Below are positions 52,385 to 60,583 of a stretch of 64,000 nucleotides of DNA, one piece after another (the first letter of the stretch is position 1; every line of letters begins with the position of its first letter). This DNA is from Variovorax fucosicus (lineage in GTDB: Bacteria; Pseudomonadota; Gammaproteobacteria; Burkholderiales; Burkholderiaceae_C). The position numbers and the translations under genes are program-made. The notes beneath the pieces were generated by a model. It ran no database searches, was not told where the DNA came from, and was given only the letters and a program-made list of their open reading frames with translations. Where the stretch lies: positions 1,426,001 through 1,490,000 of the forward strand of contig NZ_JASZYU010000001.1 of NCBI RefSeq assembly GCF_030316825.1. The letters are read 5' to 3'.

Positions 52385-54126
52385 GCGGGCTCCAGGTTCG
52401 CGGCAGGATGCAGCGCACCGGCGCGCACCAGCGCCTGCCGAAGCACCTCGACCGGTGGCGCGTCGCGCCAGCGCGCGGCCACATGGCCGTCAGGGCGCAG
52501 CAGGTAAACCGCGCCACGCAGCTCGTCAGCACCGAGCGCGGCGAAGGCGGCGGCGTTGTGCGCATCGCGCTGCAGCGTGTGCTGCACCAGCGGCACGCCC
52601 TCCATGTCGAACGGCACGCTCTCGCCCTGCAGCACCAGCAAGGTGAAAGCCGGCGCCTGCAGAAGATCGGTCAGGTGCCGATCCGGGCCCAGTTGCAACT
52701 CGGGCATCGCTTCGCCGGGCTTCGGCCCCGCAGCCAGCGCGTCGCTCTCGCTCGAGAGGGCCGAGTCGTCGTAGCGCACCGCCTCGGTCTGCCGCGGGTT
52801 GATGAGCTTGGCGATCTCGCGGTGCCGGGCCGAAAGCGACAAAGCGGCCTCGCGCAGCAGGTCGAACCCGCGCGAGGGCGGCGACATGAATTCGGTGCTG
52901 CGCATCGCGCTCTCGGCGTTGATGTGGAAGGCCGCGATGCGCTCCTGCGAATAGCTGTCGAGCAGCGCCGCGTCCGAAACGCCGCGCGCCACGAAGGCAA
53001 GTTTCCACGCGAGGTTGTCGGCGTCGTCGAAACCCGAATTGAGGCCGCGCACACCGAAGATCGGCATCGCATGCGCCGCGTTGCCGGCAAACAGCACGCG
53101 TGCGTGGCGGTAGCTTGCGAGCGTCATCGCGCCGGCACGGTAGACCGATGTCCAGACCGTGTGCCATGGCAGATGGCCTTCGCCGATCGCGTCGAGATGG
53201 CGCTGCACGAACTCGGCAACAGCCGCGGGCTGCAGCGCTTCTTCGGTGCTCTGGCCTGCGCGAAGCTGGTAGTCGATGCGCCAGATGTCGTCGGGCTGGC
53301 GGTGCATGAGCACGGTCGAACCCGGATTCCAGGGCGGATCGAACCAGGCGCGGCGCTCGGTGGGGTGATCGCTGTGCAGCTCGATGTCGATGATCACGTA
53401 GCGCCCCTCGTAGCCGGTGCCTTCGAGCGCCAGCCCGAGCGCCTTGCGCACGAAGCTCTGGCCGCCGTCGCAGGCGGCGAGCCACTGGCCATGCAGGGTG
53501 TAGCCGCCGTCGGCATTGCGCACGTCGAGCGTGACGCCCTCGTCGTCCTGCGCGAGCGCGACGAGTTCGGTGCCCCAGCGGATGTCGACCACCCCCGGCG
53601 TTGCCGCGTTGCGGCGCTCGATCTGGTCGAGCAGGTACTGCTCGATGTAGTACTGCTCGAGGTTGATCATCGGCGGCAGCTTCTGCGTGTCGTCGTGCGG
53701 CATCTCGAAGCGGAACACCTCGTCGGTCTTGTAGAAGCTGCGCCCGCCTGTCCACGGCAGCCCCTTGGCCAGGAACGCGGGCAGTGCGCCGAGACGCTCC
53801 ATGATCTCCAGGCTGCGGCGCGAGATGCAGGCCGCGCGGCTGCCGACGCAGACGGTGTCGTCGGCTTCGAGGATCACGCTGCGCACGCCATGGTTGGCAA
53901 GGCCGAGCGCGAGCGCCATGCCGACCGGCCCGCCGCCGGCGATGACGACGGGATGCCGGCCCGGCGCGATGCCGTCCTCGAGCGGCGGCGTGAAAGGCGC
54001 AAAGCGCGTGTAGTGGAAGGCGCCAACCGAAGGCGGCAACGCATCGCCGGCCATGGGCGGCAGCGGCCCCGAGGCAGCGTCGCCGGCGCGGGCGGAGGGA
54101 ACGGTGGGAATGGCGGAAGGGCTCAT
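52381..54126 (-). CDS. FAD-dependent aromatic hydroxylase (3-(3-hydroxyphenyl)propionate hydroxylase type)
   Basis: 581 residues from ATG 54126; the longer open frame is unsupported. It is a group A flavin monooxygenase. The GxGxxG motif (VVIAGGGPVGMALALGLANHG), the DG motif (LAACDGGQSFVRKALG) and the GD motif region are visible. The GD motif reads AGNAAHAMPIFGVRGLNSG, with Asn replacing the usual Asp of GDAAH. A C-terminal thioredoxin-like domain (about residues 440-581) is as in MhpA/PheA-type hydroxylases. It would introduce an OH onto a phenolic ring for the downstream VOC dioxygenase. It follows the hydrolase gene by 7 nt. Confidence 0.88.
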   Translation of the reverse strand: MSPSAIPTVPSARAGDAASGPLPPMAGDALPPSVGAFHYTRFAPFTPPLEDGIAPGRHPVVIAGGGPVGMALALGLANHGVRSVILEADDTVCVGSRAACISRRSLEIMERLGALPAFLAKGLPWTGGRSFYKTDEVFRFEMPHDDTQKLPPMINLEQYYIEQYLLDQIERRNAATPGVVDIRWGTELVALAQDDEGVTLDVRNADGGYTLHGQWLAACDGGQSFVRKALGLALEGTGYEGRYVIIDIELHSDHPTERRAWFDPPWNPGSTVLMHRQPDDIWRIDYQLRAGQSTEEALQPAAVAEFVQRHLDAIGEGHLPWHTVWTSVYRAGAMTLASYRHARVLFAGNAAHAMPIFGVRGLNSGFDDADNLAWKLAFVARGVSDAALLDSYSQERIAAFHINAESAMRSTEFMSPPSRGFDLLREAALSLSARHREIAKLINPRQTEAVRYDDSALSSESDALAAGPKPGEAMPELQLGPDRHLTDLLQAPAFTLLVLQGESVPFDMEGVPLVQHTLQRDAHNAAAFAALGADELRGAVYLLRPDGHVAARWRDAPPVEVLRQALVRAGALHPAANLEPA

Positions 54127-54133
54127 CGAAATC

Positions 54134-55264
54134 TCAATGCAGAACCCGTTGCAGCCAGGCTTCCATCGTGTCGGCCGATTGCGTGACGAGCGCGGGCTGG
54201 CCCGCAAGGTAATGGTTGCCGCCGACGACCGGTACTTCGGTGAGCCGGTCGCGCCCCGCCTCGCGCCAGAGTGCGGCCGTGCTCGGGAAGGTCGAGCCGT
54301 CAGCCGTGTGCGTCATCAGCAGCACTGGCACCGAGGTGCGCGCGAGGCAGGCCGGCCCATCGGCCTGCGAAGCAGAGGACCATTGCGACAACCATGAGCG
54401 CAGCGTGTTGAAACGGCCCATCGCATTGGCCGCGTAGTTGACCGTGCGCGCGTCGCCCCAGATCGATCCGACCGGCCGGTCGTTGGCATCGAGCGAGGTG
54501 TCCAGGAAGCGCGGGTCGCTGTGGGTGCGGTAGACCAGAAAGGTCTGGTCCGACGGCGCTCCCGGCGTGCCGCGCAGCATGCGCAACCGCCCCCACACCC
54601 AGGCTTCGATGCGGTCGCGCCGTGCAAGCTGGGCGGCCCGAAAGCGCGCCACGTAGTCGCCCGCGAAGGGCACGGGCTCGCCTCTCGCATAAAGGTCGAA
54701 GGCCGGGTCGGTCGCGAGCGGGTCGGCCTCGTCGATCACCGAGGGATCGAGCCACTCGGCGAGCAGCCGCGAACGGCCCGGGTGCGCGGCCGACAGCATC
54801 AGCGCATCGACCGGCGGCAGATCGGCCGGCGACAGGTGCGTGGGCAGGCCGTCGACAAAGGTGGTTGCGGTCAGCGACTCGGCCTGCGACTGGTAGAACG
54901 CCGACAACGCCGCACCGCCCGAGTTGCCGACGAGCACGACCTTGCGGAAGCCCTGCGCGCGCAGCCATTTCACGCCGGCGCCCAGGTCCTGCAGCACTGT
55001 TTCCATCAGCAGCATGGTGTCGTTGCCCGCATAGCGCGAGTTGAGCCCCATGCAGGCGATGCCGCGTGCGGCCAGCGGCTCGAGCAGGTAGTGGCCCATG
55101 AAGTTGCTGGTGGGATGCATCACGATCGCCGCCGTGCCGCTGCCCTGCCCTTTCGGCCGCATCAGCGCGCCGAAGATGCGCGGGCGCAGCGCCTGCAGGC
55201 CCGACTGGCTTTCCATGGTGACGCCTGGCTGGACGTCGATGACAACGAGCTCGGCCTCAGACAT
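54134..55264 (-). CDS. Alpha/beta-hydrolase
   Basis: 376 residues. The N-terminal segment lacks a signal peptide. The nucleophile elbow VLVGNSGGAALSAF carries the catalytic Ser (about residue 124). The His near the C-terminus is probably in VVGGNHYLAGQP, and an Asp in LMTHTADGSTFP is a candidate third member. It is larger than typical MhpC hydrolases (about 290), with an insertion around 150-210, so its substrate may differ. It overlaps the VOC gene by 8 nt and lies 7 nt before the hydroxylase gene. Confidence 0.82.
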   Translation of the reverse strand: MSEAELVVIDVQPGVTMESQSGLQALRPRIFGALMRPKGQGSGTAAIVMHPTSNFMGHYLLEPLAARGIACMGLNSRYAGNDTMLLMETVLQDLGAGVKWLRAQGFRKVVLVGNSGGAALSAFYQSQAESLTATTFVDGLPTHLSPADLPPVDALMLSAAHPGRSRLLAEWLDPSVIDEADPLATDPAFDLYARGEPVPFAGDYVARFRAAQLARRDRIEAWVWGRLRMLRGTPGAPSDQTFLVYRTHSDPRFLDTSLDANDRPVGSIWGDARTVNYAANAMGRFNTLRSWLSQWSSASQADGPACLARTSVPVLLMTHTADGSTFPSTAALWREAGRDRLTEVPVVGGNHYLAGQPALVTQSADTMEAWLQRVLH

Positions 55265-55784
55265 GCGCGGCCCTGCGTTGGGCCGTCCAGGTCGCCAGCG
55301 ATGCGTGCGCGTCGCGCTTGTAGCCCTCGAGCACGGGCTGGGTCGCGAGCTCGGTGGTCAGTTCAAGCCGCAGGCCGTTGGGGTCGAAAAAGTAGATCGA
55401 GTGGATGTAGCCGTCGTGGTCGGTGATGCCGATCACGTCGATGCCGTGGGCCTGCAGCCGTGCCTTCATGTCCTGCAGCGCCTGGTCCGATTCGACACGC
55501 AGCGCGATGTGGTTGACCCAGGCCGGCGTGTTGGGCGAAGGCGCGGCGATCATGTTGTCGCCGAGGTCGAAGAATGCGATGTGCGAGCCGTCGGCCATGC
55601 GGAAGAAGATGTGCACGTAGGGGCAGTGCTCGCCGGTGGAGGGCACCGTGTCCTTCTTGATCACGTGCGTGAGCGGCAGGCCGAGGATGTCTTCGTAGAA
55701 GTGGCGGGTTTCCTCGGCATCGCGGCAGCGCCAAGCGAAGTGGTGCAGGCCGTGGATCGGATGGAGCGTCGTGGGGTGCGTCAT
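55257..55784 (-). CDS. VOC-family extradiol-type dioxygenase
   Basis: 175 residues, two VOC modules. The likely Fe(II) ligands are H in GLHHFAWRCRD (N-terminal module), H in VNHIALRVES and E in NGLRLELTTEL, the 2-His-1-Glu facial triad of extradiol enzymes. Single-subunit type I extradiol enzymes are usually longer (about 290 residues), so this could be a one-domain enzyme acting as a dimer, or a non-dioxygenase VOC protein. The start ATG at 55784 faces the LuxR regulator gene. It is the first gene of a minus-strand operon of at least five genes. Confidence 0.82.
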   Translation of the reverse strand: MTHPTTLHPIHGLHHFAWRCRDAEETRHFYEDILGLPLTHVIKKDTVPSTGEHCPYVHIFFRMADGSHIAFFDLGDNMIAAPSPNTPAWVNHIALRVESDQALQDMKARLQAHGIDVIGITDHDGYIHSIYFFDPNGLRLELTTELATQPVLEGYKRDAHASLATWTAQRRAAHV

Positions 55785-55827
55785 GGTGGAGGGATTGTCC
55801 CGATGCCCCCCGTTGCTGCGTGTCGTA

Positions 55828-55841
55828 ACTTCGTACGAGGT
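55828..55841. promoter_or_regulatory. Near-palindrome between the dioxygenase and LuxR regulator genes
   Basis: ACTTCGTACGAGGT pairs in six of seven positions of its dyad, with the perfect core TCGTACGA. It lies 44 nt upstream of the VOC gene and 18 nt before the LuxR-type gene, where an operator for a divergent regulator would be expected. A lux-box-like function is conjecture. Confidence 0.45.
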
Positions 55842-55858
55842 ATTTACCCCAAGATCCC

Positions 55859-56650
55859 ATGAAGCGACGCCGCATCCATCCCGCCCGCACGCCTGTGGAC
55901 GCTTCGGTCGCGGTGCGCATCGTTGCCGGCATCGGCACGCCGCACCTCGCCGACGGCTTTCTGGCCGCGATGCAGCAGGTGCTTCCGCTCACCTTCTGCA
56001 CCGTGTTCGCGCTCGGCGCCAGCGGCCGCGTGGTGACCGTTTCAACGGCCAGCAACTACGGCGATGCCGCGGCGCTGACATCGGAGCGCTACATCGAGAA
56101 CCGCTTCGACCTGCTCGACCCCAACATGGTGTGGCTCTCGGCGCGCAAGCTGCCGAAGCAGCCGCAGTTGTGGCTGAGCCACCAGCGCGCCGACGAGGTG
56201 GCCGACCCGGCCTACCGCGCGGCCTGCTATGGCGATGTCGGCATTCGCGAGCGCAGTTCGGTGCTGTTGCTGTTGCCCGGCGGCCAGCGCGCGGCCGTGA
56301 GCTTCTATCGCAGCCTGGCGCTGCCGGAGTTCGATGAAGCGGATTTCGGGCTGATTGCCGCGCACGGCGCACTGCTGGCCGAGGCCACCGCCGCGCACAG
56401 CCGCGGATTGGTCGGGGCGGCCACCTCGCAGCAATCCTCCGGCATCCGGCCGACCGAGCCACGCCTGCTGGTGCTGACCGTGCGCGAGCGCGAGGTCATC
56501 GGCCACCTGCTGGCCGGCCGCACCGCCAAGCAAGCGGCGCGCGCGCTGGGCGTGGAACTCAGCACCGTGCGCACCCACCAGTACCGTGCATTCCGGCGGC
56601 TGGGAATCGGGACGCTGAAGGCGTTGCTGCTGGAGCTTGGGGGCCGCTGA
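55859..56650 (+). CDS. LuxR-type (GerE HTH) transcriptional regulator
   Basis: 263 residues. An N-terminal domain of about 190 residues without a clear receiver phosphorylation site resembles an autoinducer- or ligand-binding domain (similar region VLPLTFCTVFALGASG). The C-terminal LuxR HTH reads LTVREREVIGHLLAGRTAKQAARALGVELSTVRTHQYRAFRRLGI (about 200-245), with the invariant Glu and the recognition helix. It is divergent from the aromatic operon and convergent with the FAH gene (16-nt gap). It probably controls the operon through the palindrome at 55828. Confidence 0.88.
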   Translation: MKRRRIHPARTPVDASVAVRIVAGIGTPHLADGFLAAMQQVLPLTFCTVFALGASGRVVTVSTASNYGDAAALTSERYIENRFDLLDPNMVWLSARKLPKQPQLWLSHQRADEVADPAYRAACYGDVGIRERSSVLLLLPGGQRAAVSFYRSLALPEFDEADFGLIAAHGALLAEATAAHSRGLVGAATSQQSSGIRPTEPRLLVLTVREREVIGHLLAGRTAKQAARALGVELSTVRTHQYRAFRRLGIGTLKALLLELGGR

Positions 56651-56666
56651 AAGCTTCAGCCAGCCA

Positions 56667-57677
56667 TCAATGCGGCGCGACGACTTCCTGCTCGATCGCG
56701 CCAAATACGGACTGCCCGTCCTTGCCCTTCATCTCGATGCGAATGGTGTCGCCGTACTTCATGAACTCGGTGCTCGGCTGGCCGTCCTGAATGGTTTCGA
56801 TGCAGCGCTTTTCGGCGATGCACGAATAGCCCTTGGGCCAGTCCATGCCGCCGTCTTTTTTCTCGACTCCCTTGTTGCTGACGGTGCCGCTGCCGACGAT
56901 GCTGCCCGCGCGCACGTTGCGCGTTTTCGCGATGTGCGCGATGAGCTGGCCGAAGTGGAAGGTCATCTCGTCGCCGGCATCGCACAGGCCGACCTTGCGG
57001 CCGTTCCAGGTGCTTTGCAGCGTGAGATGCACGCGGCCGCCGATCCAGGCGTCGTCCAGTTCGTCGGGCGTGACCGCGACCGGGCTGAACGCGGTGGCGG
57101 GCTTGCTCTGGAAGAAGCCGAAGCCCTTGGCGAGTTCGGCCGGGATCAGGTTGCGCAGGCTCACGTCGTTGACCAGCATCACGAGGCGGATGCCGTCGAG
57201 CGCCTGTTCGGCCGAGGCACCCATCTTCACGTCACCGGTGACGACCGCGATCTCGGCCTCGAAATCGATGCCGAAGGATTCGCTCGCGACCACCACCGGG
57301 TCGGTCGGCCCGATGAAATCATCGCTGCCGCCCTGGTACATCAGCGGGTCGGTGTAGAAGCTTTCGGGCACTTCGGCATTGCGGGCCTTGCGCACCAGTT
57401 CGACGTGGTTCAGGTAGGCCGAGCCGTCGGCCCATTGGTAGGCGCGCGGCAGCGGCGCCATGCACTGCGCGGGGTCGAACGGAAAGGCATGGCGTGCGCG
57501 GCCAGCGTTGACGCTGTCGTACAGGTCTTGCAGCTGCGGGCTCATGAAGCCCCAGTCGTCCAGCACCTGCTGCAGGCGGCTGGCGATGCCGGTGGCGTAG
57601 TGGGCGCTGCCGAGGTCGCGCGAGACGACGACGAGCTGGCCGTCGCGCGAACCGTCTTTGTAGGTGGCGAGTTTCAT
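56667..57677 (-). CDS. Fumarylacetoacetate hydrolase family protein
   Basis: 336 residues from ATG 57677. FAH fold: the substrate/Mg region is ESFGIDFEAEIAVVTGDV (metal Glu residues) with VMLVNDVSLRNLI. NVRAGSIVGSGTVSN and FMKYGDTIRIEMKG also fit the family. FAH-type enzymes split C-C bonds of diketo acids, as in homogentisate breakdown or in later steps of extradiol pathways. Full-length FAH proper is about 420 residues, so this is a shorter FAHD-type relative. It faces the DUF3108 gene on the plus strand. Confidence 0.9.
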   Translation of the reverse strand: MKLATYKDGSRDGQLVVVSRDLGSAHYATGIASRLQQVLDDWGFMSPQLQDLYDSVNAGRARHAFPFDPAQCMAPLPRAYQWADGSAYLNHVELVRKARNAEVPESFYTDPLMYQGGSDDFIGPTDPVVVASESFGIDFEAEIAVVTGDVKMGASAEQALDGIRLVMLVNDVSLRNLIPAELAKGFGFFQSKPATAFSPVAVTPDELDDAWIGGRVHLTLQSTWNGRKVGLCDAGDEMTFHFGQLIAHIAKTRNVRAGSIVGSGTVSNKGVEKKDGGMDWPKGYSCIAEKRCIETIQDGQPSTEFMKYGDTIRIEMKGKDGQSVFGAIEQEVVAPH

Positions 57678-57776
57678 GGGGTACGGTGGTCGGTGCGGAA
57701 CGCCGGGCGGCCGGCATCGCTCTACTAAACTGGTTGAACGGCGGCAGTGTACCGAGCCCGCCCTCTTCCACCTGCC

Positions 57777-58949
57777 ATGACGACGATGCCGCGCACCGCT
57801 GATGCTGCTCCACCGCTGGCCGGCGCAGCGCGCCCGGCCTGGCGCGTGCTCGCGTTGCTGACCGTGCTGGTGGTGGCGGTGCACCTGGTGGTGCTGGGCC
57901 TGATGCCCGCAGGCATCGGGTCGGAGCAACTGCCGCTCGCGAGCAAGTTCATCACCCGCACGATCGTGATCGCGCCGCCGCCGGCCGCTGCAGAGGCACC
58001 GGCGCCTGCTGCGGCACCACCGCCGCCCGTGCGCGTGGCCAGGCCCGCGCCGCCCAAGCGCCCGCGTGCGATCACGCCGCCACGCGTCGATCCGGCACCG
58101 CCAGCGGCTACACCGCCGGTGCTGACGGCGGAAACCTCGCAGGATCCGATACCTGCCGAACCCGCCGCGGAGGCGCCGGCATCTGCTGCCTCCGGGCCCG
58201 ACGGCGTCGCTGCGGCGCCGGCACCGGACGCAGCGGGCCCGGCCGGCGGCTCCAACCCCGCCATGGCCACGCTGACCGCCGGCGCCACACAGCCACTGGT
58301 CGTGCCAGGCTCGGTGCGCCTCGCCTTCGACGTCACCGGCCAGCGCGGCCCGCAACCGATGTCAGGCGTGTTCGGCGAGCTGATCTGGCTGCAGAACGGC
58401 GCCGAGTACAACGCCCGGCTGTCGCTCACGATGCTGTTTCGCACCTTCCTGCGCCAGACCAGCACTGGCCGCGTCGACGGCAGCGGCATCGCGCCGACGC
58501 GGTTTTCGGAGGCGCGCAAGGCCGAGGTGGCCTCGCATCTGGTGCGCGACCAGGGCAAGGTGGTGTTCAGCAACAACGCGCCCACGGTGCCGCTGCTGCC
58601 GGGTGCGCAGGATCGGCTCAGCGTGGTGATGCAGCTCGGCGCGTTGATGGCCGGCGATCCGAAGCGCTTTCCCGAAGGCAGCAAGATCGAGGTGCAGACC
58701 GTCGGGCCGCGCGATGCCGACGTCTGGGTCTTCAACGTCGAGGGCGAAGAACCGATGCACGTGCCGGCGGGCGACTTCACGGTGCGCAAGCTCACCCGCA
58801 GCCCGCGCCGCGAGTTCGACCACAAACTCGAGCTTTGGCTGGCACCTGAAATCGGCTATTTGCCTGTCCGAATCCGGCAAACGCAGACCGATGGCGACAT
58901 CATCGACATGCAATTGCGCGACAAAACGGCCCCGCCGGTGGCGAATTGA
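57777..58949 (+). CDS. DUF3108 domain protein with proline-rich periplasmic linker
   Basis: 390 residues from ATG 57777; an in-frame GTG at 57747 is open. One TM segment (about 25-48) is followed by a long Pro/Ala-rich linker (about 65-165). The C-terminal DUF3108 domain (about 175-390) contains GELIWLQNGAEYNARLSLTMLF and VRKLTRSPRREFDHKLELWLAPEIGYLPVRIRQTQ. The layout is that of an inner-membrane-anchored periplasmic protein of unknown function, common in betaproteobacteria. It is divergent from the FAH gene. Confidence 0.8.
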   Translation: MTTMPRTADAAPPLAGAARPAWRVLALLTVLVVAVHLVVLGLMPAGIGSEQLPLASKFITRTIVIAPPPAAAEAPAPAAAPPPPVRVARPAPPKRPRAITPPRVDPAPPAATPPVLTAETSQDPIPAEPAAEAPASAASGPDGVAAAPAPDAAGPAGGSNPAMATLTAGATQPLVVPGSVRLAFDVTGQRGPQPMSGVFGELIWLQNGAEYNARLSLTMLFRTFLRQTSTGRVDGSGIAPTRFSEARKAEVASHLVRDQGKVVFSNNAPTVPLLPGAQDRLSVVMQLGALMAGDPKRFPEGSKIEVQTVGPRDADVWVFNVEGEEPMHVPAGDFTVRKLTRSPRREFDHKLELWLAPEIGYLPVRIRQTQTDGDIIDMQLRDKTAPPVAN

Positions 58950-58992
58950 TCACGCTCTTGTGGGCCAAATGCCTGCAAACAGTCGGCAGTTC

Positions 58993-59020
58993 TTGAAACT
59001 GGCGCGTTGATTGCTATCTA
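58993..59020 (+). promoter_or_regulatory. Candidate promoter of the DUF3567 gene
   Basis: -35 TTGAAA (58993-58998), 16-bp spacer, -10 TATCTA (59015-59020). The predicted start site lies near 59027, downstream of the GTG (59021) codon and at the ATG (59027), which supports using the ATG at 59060. Confidence 0.45.
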
Positions 59021-59059
59021 GTGATCATGAATGCAATCGACTACAGGAGCCACCCCGCC

Positions 59060-59338
59060 ATGCAGATGCTCTATGACTCGGATTCTTTCGTCGTCGTACA
59101 CGTGCAACCCAACGAGGACGATGAACCGATCGCGCCCAACATCCCGGTGCTGGCTCGCCACGGTTTTGAAATCGTGGACAAGCGCTCCGGCAAGGAGGTC
59201 TACCTCGATGGCTCCTGGGCCGAGTTGTTCCATCAGAAGATCACCGCCTGGCAGCTCAATACCCCGACCCAGGAAGAGGTGGAAGACACCCTCGAGGGGT
59301 ACGCCGAACTGGCACAAAACCCGGTGCTGATGCACTAG
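59060..59338 (+). CDS. DUF3567 (BTH_I0359) family protein
   Basis: 92 residues from ATG 59060, with an AGGAG site 10 nt upstream; earlier in-frame starts (GTG 59021, ATG 59027) fall at the predicted transcription start and lack such a site. The family N-terminus MQMLYDSDSFVVVHV is followed by GFEIVDKRSGKEVYLDGSWAELF and QEEVEDTLEGYAEL. No catalytic residues are apparent. The family is essentially betaproteobacterial and has no known function. Confidence 0.82.
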   Translation: MQMLYDSDSFVVVHVQPNEDDEPIAPNIPVLARHGFEIVDKRSGKEVYLDGSWAELFHQKITAWQLNTPTQEEVEDTLEGYAELAQNPVLMH

Positions 59339-59365
59339 ATTTGGATCGCCCCCAGGCTGCGCGCA

Positions 59366-59440
59366 CTTCGTGTCGCTGCGCCAACCCCCTGCCGGGGGCG
59401 CCACCGGCGGCCCGGCGGAGCCGGTTCCGCGGTGGTTCTC
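59366..59440. repeat. Dispersed GC-rich intergenic repeat, copy 2
   Basis: Same order as copy 1 at 14286: CTTCGTGT, a CCCCC-TGCC-GGGGG hairpin, GGCGGCCCGG, a CCGGC-GGA-GCCGG hairpin, TTCCGCGG. It sits in the 112-nt gap between the DUF3567 gene and the AbrB-type gene. Confidence 0.68.
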
Positions 59441-59450
59441 GAATGTGTAA

Positions 59451-60515
59451 TCAAGCTGATTTTGCGTAGAGACGGCTGTAGAGCGGCCCTACGATCAACA
59501 GCACCGCCACCAGTCGGCACACCTGGAACGCCGTCACCACCGGCACCCCTAGCTGCAAGACCTTGGCCGTGATTGCCATTTCTGCAATGCCGCCGGGCGA
59601 GGTGCCGAGAACCATCGTGGCCCAGTGCAGGCCGGTGCCCCAGGCCAGCAGCACCGCGAAAGCCCCACACAACACCAGCATCGCGACCGTGCCGAGCGCC
59701 ACCGACGCCAGCCAGCGCGGCGCCGTGTACAGGAACTCGCGGCTGAAACGCACGCCCAGGCTGACGGCGATCACGAGTTGGGCCGCGTTCGACAGCCAGG
59801 TCGGCACGGCCGACAGCGTGGTGCCGGTCATGGTGAATCCCATCGCGACCAGCAGCGGGCCGATGAACCATGGGTTGGTACGGCCGCTGGCGCGCATCAG
59901 CAGCGCTCCGACGCCGGTGGCGACGGCCAGCCAGCCAAGCCCGCCCCAGCGCACGTCGCGAATCAGCGGCGGCAGCGCGTCGAGCCCGTGCAGACCGCTG
60001 AACTGCATGGCGAACGGGATGGTTACCGTCACGACCATGAGCCGCAAGCTGTGCGCTGCGGCCACCAGGTCGGTGCGCGCGCCGGCCCGCTCGGCCAGCA
60101 AAGTCATCTCGGACGCGCCGCCGATTGCGCCTGCGAAGTAAGTCGTCGCCCGCATGGCAGGCCCCGTGACGCCTCGCATCTCGGCACCATGTCGCCGATG
60201 GAGCCATTGACCGAACAGCCAGCCGAGCGCGAGCGCCCAGACGATGGCCAGCCCGATCGCCCACCAGACGCTGACCACCAGCGCGCTGACCGAGGGCGTG
60301 AAATAAAGGCCCAGCGCGGCGCCGATCACCCACTGGCCGCCATTGCGCAAGGGCGTGTAGCTGGCCGTGGGCTGACCCAGGATCGACGCGATCGACACCG
60401 CCAGCAAGGGCCCGATCATCCAGGGCAGCGGCGCGTGCAGCAGCAGGCAGAGGCCGGCGGCCGCCAGCGCGAGCAGCAGCGTCCCGAGCACGCGAACGAA
60501 GAAGCGGGAAGACAC
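59451..60515 (-). CDS. AbrB-family (ammonia monooxygenase-like) membrane protein
   Basis: 354 residues with about ten to eleven TM segments. The AbrB/PF05145 pattern comprises two tandem repeat halves with LPWMIGPLLAVSIASILG, AIGGASEMTLLAERAGA and a second NPWFIGPLLVAMGF, SPGGIAEMAITAKVL. The family is annotated as a putative permease or regulator of aidB-type expression; substrate unknown. It is divergent from chaN. Confidence 0.85.
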   Translation of the reverse strand: MSSRFFVRVLGTLLLALAAAGLCLLLHAPLPWMIGPLLAVSIASILGQPTASYTPLRNGGQWVIGAALGLYFTPSVSALVVSVWWAIGLAIVWALALGWLFGQWLHRRHGAEMRGVTGPAMRATTYFAGAIGGASEMTLLAERAGARTDLVAAAHSLRLMVVTVTIPFAMQFSGLHGLDALPPLIRDVRWGGLGWLAVATGVGALLMRASGRTNPWFIGPLLVAMGFTMTGTTLSAVPTWLSNAAQLVIAVSLGVRFSREFLYTAPRWLASVALGTVAMLVLCGAFAVLLAWGTGLHWATMVLGTSPGGIAEMAITAKVLQLGVPVVTAFQVCRLVAVLLIVGPLYSRLYAKSA

Positions 60516-60583
60516 GAACGGAGACAGGCGAAAGCGAAAAGGGATGGCACGGCCAGAGAAGGCCCTCGCTTAGTATCCCTGCG

